Under the pieces are notes generated by a model, which saw only the letters and a program-made list of their open reading frames with translations, had not been told where the DNA came from and searched no databases. From positions 1-8,807 of the forward strand of contig JALOOS010000139.1 in the NCBI GenBank assembly GCA_025454275.1: 8,807 nucleotides of DNA, in the 5' to 3' direction. Source of the DNA: Desulfobacterales bacterium. Lineage in GTDB: Bacteria; Desulfobacterota; Desulfobacteria; Desulfobacterales; SpSt-501. Shown here piece by piece: positions 7,735-8,807 of this stretch; the stretch's first letter is position 1, and every line of letters starts with the position of its first letter. A program made the position numbers and the translations under genes.

Positions 7735-8807
7735 ATGAGCGCCGCACCGCTCCCCATCCCCGACACGGCATCGAGCTGCCGGGCCCCCGGCACCCTTGAA
7801 CCGGACGCCTTGCGCGAGCTCCACCCGGCCGACATCGCCGAGCAGCTTGAGAGCAGCGACCTCAGCCCGCTCGACATCATCGAAACGCTGGTCCAGATCG
7901 GCAACCACAAGGCGCTCGAAGCCTTCGAGCAGTTCTCCATCGAAACCCAGGAAGCGTGCCTGGAGGCCGGCAACACCCGGACGATGCTCAAGTTCATCGA
8001 GAACATGGAGCCGGACGACCGGGTCGATCTGCTCAAGGCGGTGGACAACGACATCCGCGAGGCCATCATGCCCCTGATCGCCCAGGCCGAACGCAACGAA
8101 ATCCGGCGGCTCTGGGACTATGCGGAGGGAACGGCCGGGGCGGTCATGACGACCGAATACTGCTCCCTGCCGGCCGAGATCAGCGTGCGCGAGGCGCTCG
8201 AGGGGTTGCGCCTGCAGGCCCCCAACAAGGAGACCATTTATTACATCTACATCACCGACAGCCGGCGGCACCTGCTCGGCATGGTCTCCCTGCGCGACCT
8301 GATCATGTCCAAACCCCAGGTCAAGCTCGCGGATGTCATGGAGACAAACGTCATCTGCGTGCCCCACGAGCTGGACGTGGAGTCCGCCGCCGCCCAGATC
8401 CAGAAGTACGATTTTCTGGCCATGCCGGTCGTGGACGGGGAGAATCGGCTGCTCGGCATGATCACGGTCGATGATGTGATCGACATCATCGAGGCCGAGA
8501 ACACCGAGGACTTTCAGCGCATATCGGCCGTCGTCCCCTTCGAGGAAGAGTACTTCAAGCGGCCGATGCCGCGGCTCTTCTGGAGCCGCTTCTGCTGGCT
8601 GGCGATCCTGCTCTTCACCTCGTTGCTCTCCACTACGATCATGGAGTGGAACGCCGATCAACTCGAGCGGATGGTGGCGCTCGCCTTTTTCATCCCGATG
8701 GTGGTGGGCACCTGCGGCAACGCCGCGACCCAGTCCGCCACCATGGTCGTGCGCGCCCTGGCCTTAGGCGAGGTCTGCCCGCGCGATTTCCTGCGGGTGT
8801 TCAGCCG
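7735..8807 (+). CDS. mgtE: MgtE-family magnesium transporter, N-terminal 357 residues (partial at window end)
   Basis: The frame is open from ATG 7735 to the window edge. MgtE is a homodimeric Mg2+ channel gated by cytosolic Mg2+ sensing. Domains appear in the canonical order: a helical MgtE N domain (about 25-135, from LHPADIAEQLES to EGTAGAVMTTEY), two CBS motifs (about 138-195, with YIYITDSRRHLLGMVSLRDL, and 200-255, with MPVVDGENRLLGMITVDDVI), a connecting helix (IIEAENTEDFQRI) and then membrane segments starting at LFWSRFCWLAILLFTSLLS (281-299) and MVALAFFIPMVVG (313-325). The conserved block following this reads TCGNAATQSATMVVRALALGE (from 326), where many relatives have G at C327. The pore-selectivity aspartate and last helices are outside the window. 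GAGGA 7722-7726 supports this start. N-terminal residues 1-24 are a poorly conserved, Pro/Ala-rich lead. Confidence 0.93.
   Translation, partial: MSAAPLPIPDTASSCRAPGTLEPDALRELHPADIAEQLESSDLSPLDIIETLVQIGNHKALEAFEQFSIETQEACLEAGNTRTMLKFIENMEPDDRVDLLKAVDNDIREAIMPLIAQAERNEIRRLWDYAEGTAGAVMTTEYCSLPAEISVREALEGLRLQAPNKETIYYIYITDSRRHLLGMVSLRDLIMSKPQVKLADVMETNVICVPHELDVESAAAQIQKYDFLAMPVVDGENRLLGMITVDDVIDIIEAENTEDFQRISAVVPFEEEYFKRPMPRLFWSRFCWLAILLFTSLLSTTIMEWNADQLERMVALAFFIPMVVGTCGNAATQSATMVVRALALGEVCPRDFLRVFS

Noticed and set aside
7525..8661. A 378-codon minus-strand open frame antisense to mgtE
   Set aside because: Shadow of the MgtE coding frame, which has recognisable N, CBS and membrane domains.

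Overview
The window is GC-rich coding DNA (most coding lines about 65-70% G+C by eye) from what looks like a Desulfobacterota (former Deltaproteobacteria) genome. That placement is an inference from the style of the MFS, GlgP, CxxxCxxCC and MgtE proteins; there is no rRNA or other marker to confirm it. No tRNA, rRNA, CRISPR array, transposase, integrase or phage gene is visible. Most of the window is ordinary core metabolism and housekeeping.

Layout from left to right: (1) The 5' part of an MFS transporter gene on the minus strand, cut by the window start. (2) A gene-poor stretch of about 525 bases (433-957), clearly AT-richer than the rest (about 35% G+C at 661-780). It holds a palindrome and, on the minus strand, a strong 15-bp hairpin leading directly into an excellent Shine-Dalgarno and an ORF of only eight codons. 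(3) A plus-strand metal-dependent amidohydrolase (amidohydrolase_2 family). (4) A minus-strand cluster of three genes, transcribed in the order glycogen phosphorylase (glgP), GT9/heptosyltransferase-like glycosyltransferase, and YkgJ-type CxxxCxxCC protein. They overlap or are nearly continuous, so they probably form one operon that converges on the amidohydrolase. (5) A 150-base divergent promoter region. (6) A plus-strand RlmI-type 23S rRNA m5C methyltransferase. (7) A 322-base leader with a possible small upstream ORF and hairpins. (8) The 5' part of an mgtE magnesium transporter/channel gene, cut by the window end.

The points most worth a second look are small-scale. The glycosyltransferase gene lacks a usable start for its conserved N-terminus: its reading frame continues directly from glgP past the glgP stop, and the natural ATGA-coupled start is one base out of frame, separated by a C6 tract. 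The eight-codon ORF sits behind a designed-looking hairpin and Shine-Dalgarno. The mgtE leader carries a Shine-Dalgarno-preceded ORF and an RBS-proximal hairpin. I do not see a clear multi-gene novel system here.
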